Shown: positions 63,305-64,000 of the stretch, piece after piece | Position numbering within the stretch: position 1 is the first letter of the stretch | How the letters are laid out: every line of letters begins with the position of its first letter | From: Marinibacterium anthonyi | GTDB lineage: Bacteria > Pseudomonadota > Alphaproteobacteria > Rhodobacterales > Rhodobacteraceae | Direction of reading: 5' to 3' | Length of the DNA: 64,000 nt | NCBI GenBank assembly: GCA_003217735.2 | Contig: CP031585.1 | Location: 4,451,501 to 4,515,500 of the forward strand | Notes under the pieces: generated by a model | What the model was told of the DNA's origin: nothing | What the model saw: only the letters and a program-made list of their open reading frames with translations | Database searches by the model: none | Program-made: the position numbers and the translations under genes

Positions 63305-64000
63305 TCAGGGCAGCCATCTCTGGACAAGGCCCACAACGCGTTTCACCAAGCTGCTGTCAAACAGTCTGGGGGAAAAGTAGGCACCCGCGACTCGTTTTGA
63401 AAGCTCCCCGACTGTGGGGTAAGGCGAAACCATCGCGGAAATCTGGCTCATCTTCAACCGGTTGGCGAGCACGAGCGCCCAAAGGTTCGCATGTTCGCCG
63501 GCATCCACTGCCACGATCGACACGCCGACGGGCCGTCCCTTGACCACCATGGCCTTGATGAACCCCTCCGGCCGACGTTCGGCGATGGCCCTGTCGTTAT
63601 GGGACAGGTCGAACCGCGCCACCTCCATGTCAGAGCCATGTTCGGCACGGGCTTCGGCCTCTGTCAGCCCGACCTGGGCCAGTTCCGGGTCGGTATAGGT
63701 GACGCGGGGAAAGTGATCTGTCCGCGTCCTGGCGGGCAGGCCGAACAGGATCGGCCGCAGGATCGTTGCCGCGTGATAGCCCGCCACATGGGTGAATTGC
63801 AGCCCGCCCGCCACGTCGCCGATGGCAAAGACCCGCCGATTCGACGTGCGCATCGCCGCATCGGTCACGATGCCGGCCTTGCTGGTCGCGATGCCCGCAG
63901 CCTCCAGCCCCAGGCCATCGGTCACCGCCTTGCGCCCCGTGGCGACCAGCAGATGGGTACCGGTAACCGACGTGCCATCGTCCAGCTCGGCCCGGATTTC
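63305..64000 (-). CDS. Dihydrolipoamide-dehydrogenase-like flavoprotein (3' part; 5' end off window)
   Basis: The last 231 residues are present. They have the second dinucleotide region end (LLVATGRKAVTDGLGLEAAGI), the FAD-binding RRVFAIGDVAGGLQFTHVAGYHA, and the C-terminal dimerisation domain (VTYTDPELAQVGLTEAEA, HANLWALVLAN). The His-Glu pair of true dihydrolipoamide dehydrogenase (HPTxxE) is replaced by YPTVGE, as in mercuric-reductase-like or RclA-like oxidoreductases. The disulfide motif would be outside the window. It is followed by the kinase gene. Confidence 0.88.
   Translation of the reverse strand, partial: EIRAELDDGTSVTGTHLLVATGRKAVTDGLGLEAAGIATSKAGIVTDAAMRTSNRRVFAIGDVAGGLQFTHVAGYHAATILRPILFGLPARTRTDHFPRVTYTDPELAQVGLTEAEARAEHGSDMEVARFDLSHNDRAIAERRPEGFIKAMVVKGRPVGVSIVAVDAGEHANLWALVLANRLKMSQISAMVSPYPTVGELSKRVAGAYFSPRLFDSSLVKRVVGLVQRWLP

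Overview
The window is a GC-rich stretch with dense, overlapping operons. TRAP and ABC substrate transporters, an agl alpha-glucoside operon, a MaoC-Pta/ackA/fabI/DUF3141 cluster and a PhaR-like operator point to an alphaproteobacterium of the Rhodobacterales (Roseobacter-type). That assignment is inferred from gene content; no rRNA gene is present.

Layout. 1-5578 (minus): a molybdopterin oxidoreductase cut by the window edge, a TRAP transporter (DctPQM), a PhzS-like FAD monooxygenase and a GFA-family protein. 5765-10829 (minus): a catabolic unit of a GntR/FCD regulator, a LigM-type tetrahydrofolate-dependent O-demethylase and a second TRAP transporter. 11254-21237: the divergent alpha-glucoside system, with aglEFGAK on minus and aglR, a GH1 beta-glucosidase and glucokinase on plus, and two near-identical LacI-type operators between them. 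21304-29360: an LLM flavin oxidoreductase, a DUF1801 protein, a divergent two-component pair (NarL-type regulator and hybrid kinase with Hpt) and two GT2 glycosyltransferases. 29482-35215 (minus): fabI, a PhaC-like DUF3141 protein, a MaoC-Pta fusion and ackA, preceded by a CTGC-N3-GCAG box. 35396-37768 (plus): acetoacetate-type CoA-transferase subunits and an alpha/beta hydrolase.

37786-43173 (minus) is an oligopeptide ABC operon (oppA, B, C and a fused DF ATPase). It is followed by a RidA protein and an outer-membrane beta-barrel. 45109-50628 (minus) is a GlxA-type AraC regulator with an M24 (DddP-like) hydrolase, an isochorismatase-family hydrolase, a Tat-exported solute-binding protein and an HSL-type esterase. 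A pair of direct repeats 21 bp apart lies in front of the M24 gene. 50698-54205 (minus) holds a ferric-reductase-type flavocytochrome with a coupled 35-aa membrane peptide, a small helical protein and an AidB-like acyl-CoA dehydrogenase.

54206-60229 is the accessory part: a decayed reading frame, a 1075-aa RTX/FG-GAP protein with 318-bp internal DNA repeats, a complete IS3-family element, a TniQ relic broken by a 17-bp duplication, a nested hairpin and a tRNA-Arg(ACG) gene. 60307-64000 (minus) returns to core-like genes: a radical SAM/SPASM protein with a coiled-coil tail, a membrane histidine kinase and the 3' part of a dihydrolipoamide-dehydrogenase-like flavoprotein.

The common theme is scavenging of dissolved organic matter: four complete importers and one orphan binding protein, each next to the enzymes and regulator expected to process its substrate.
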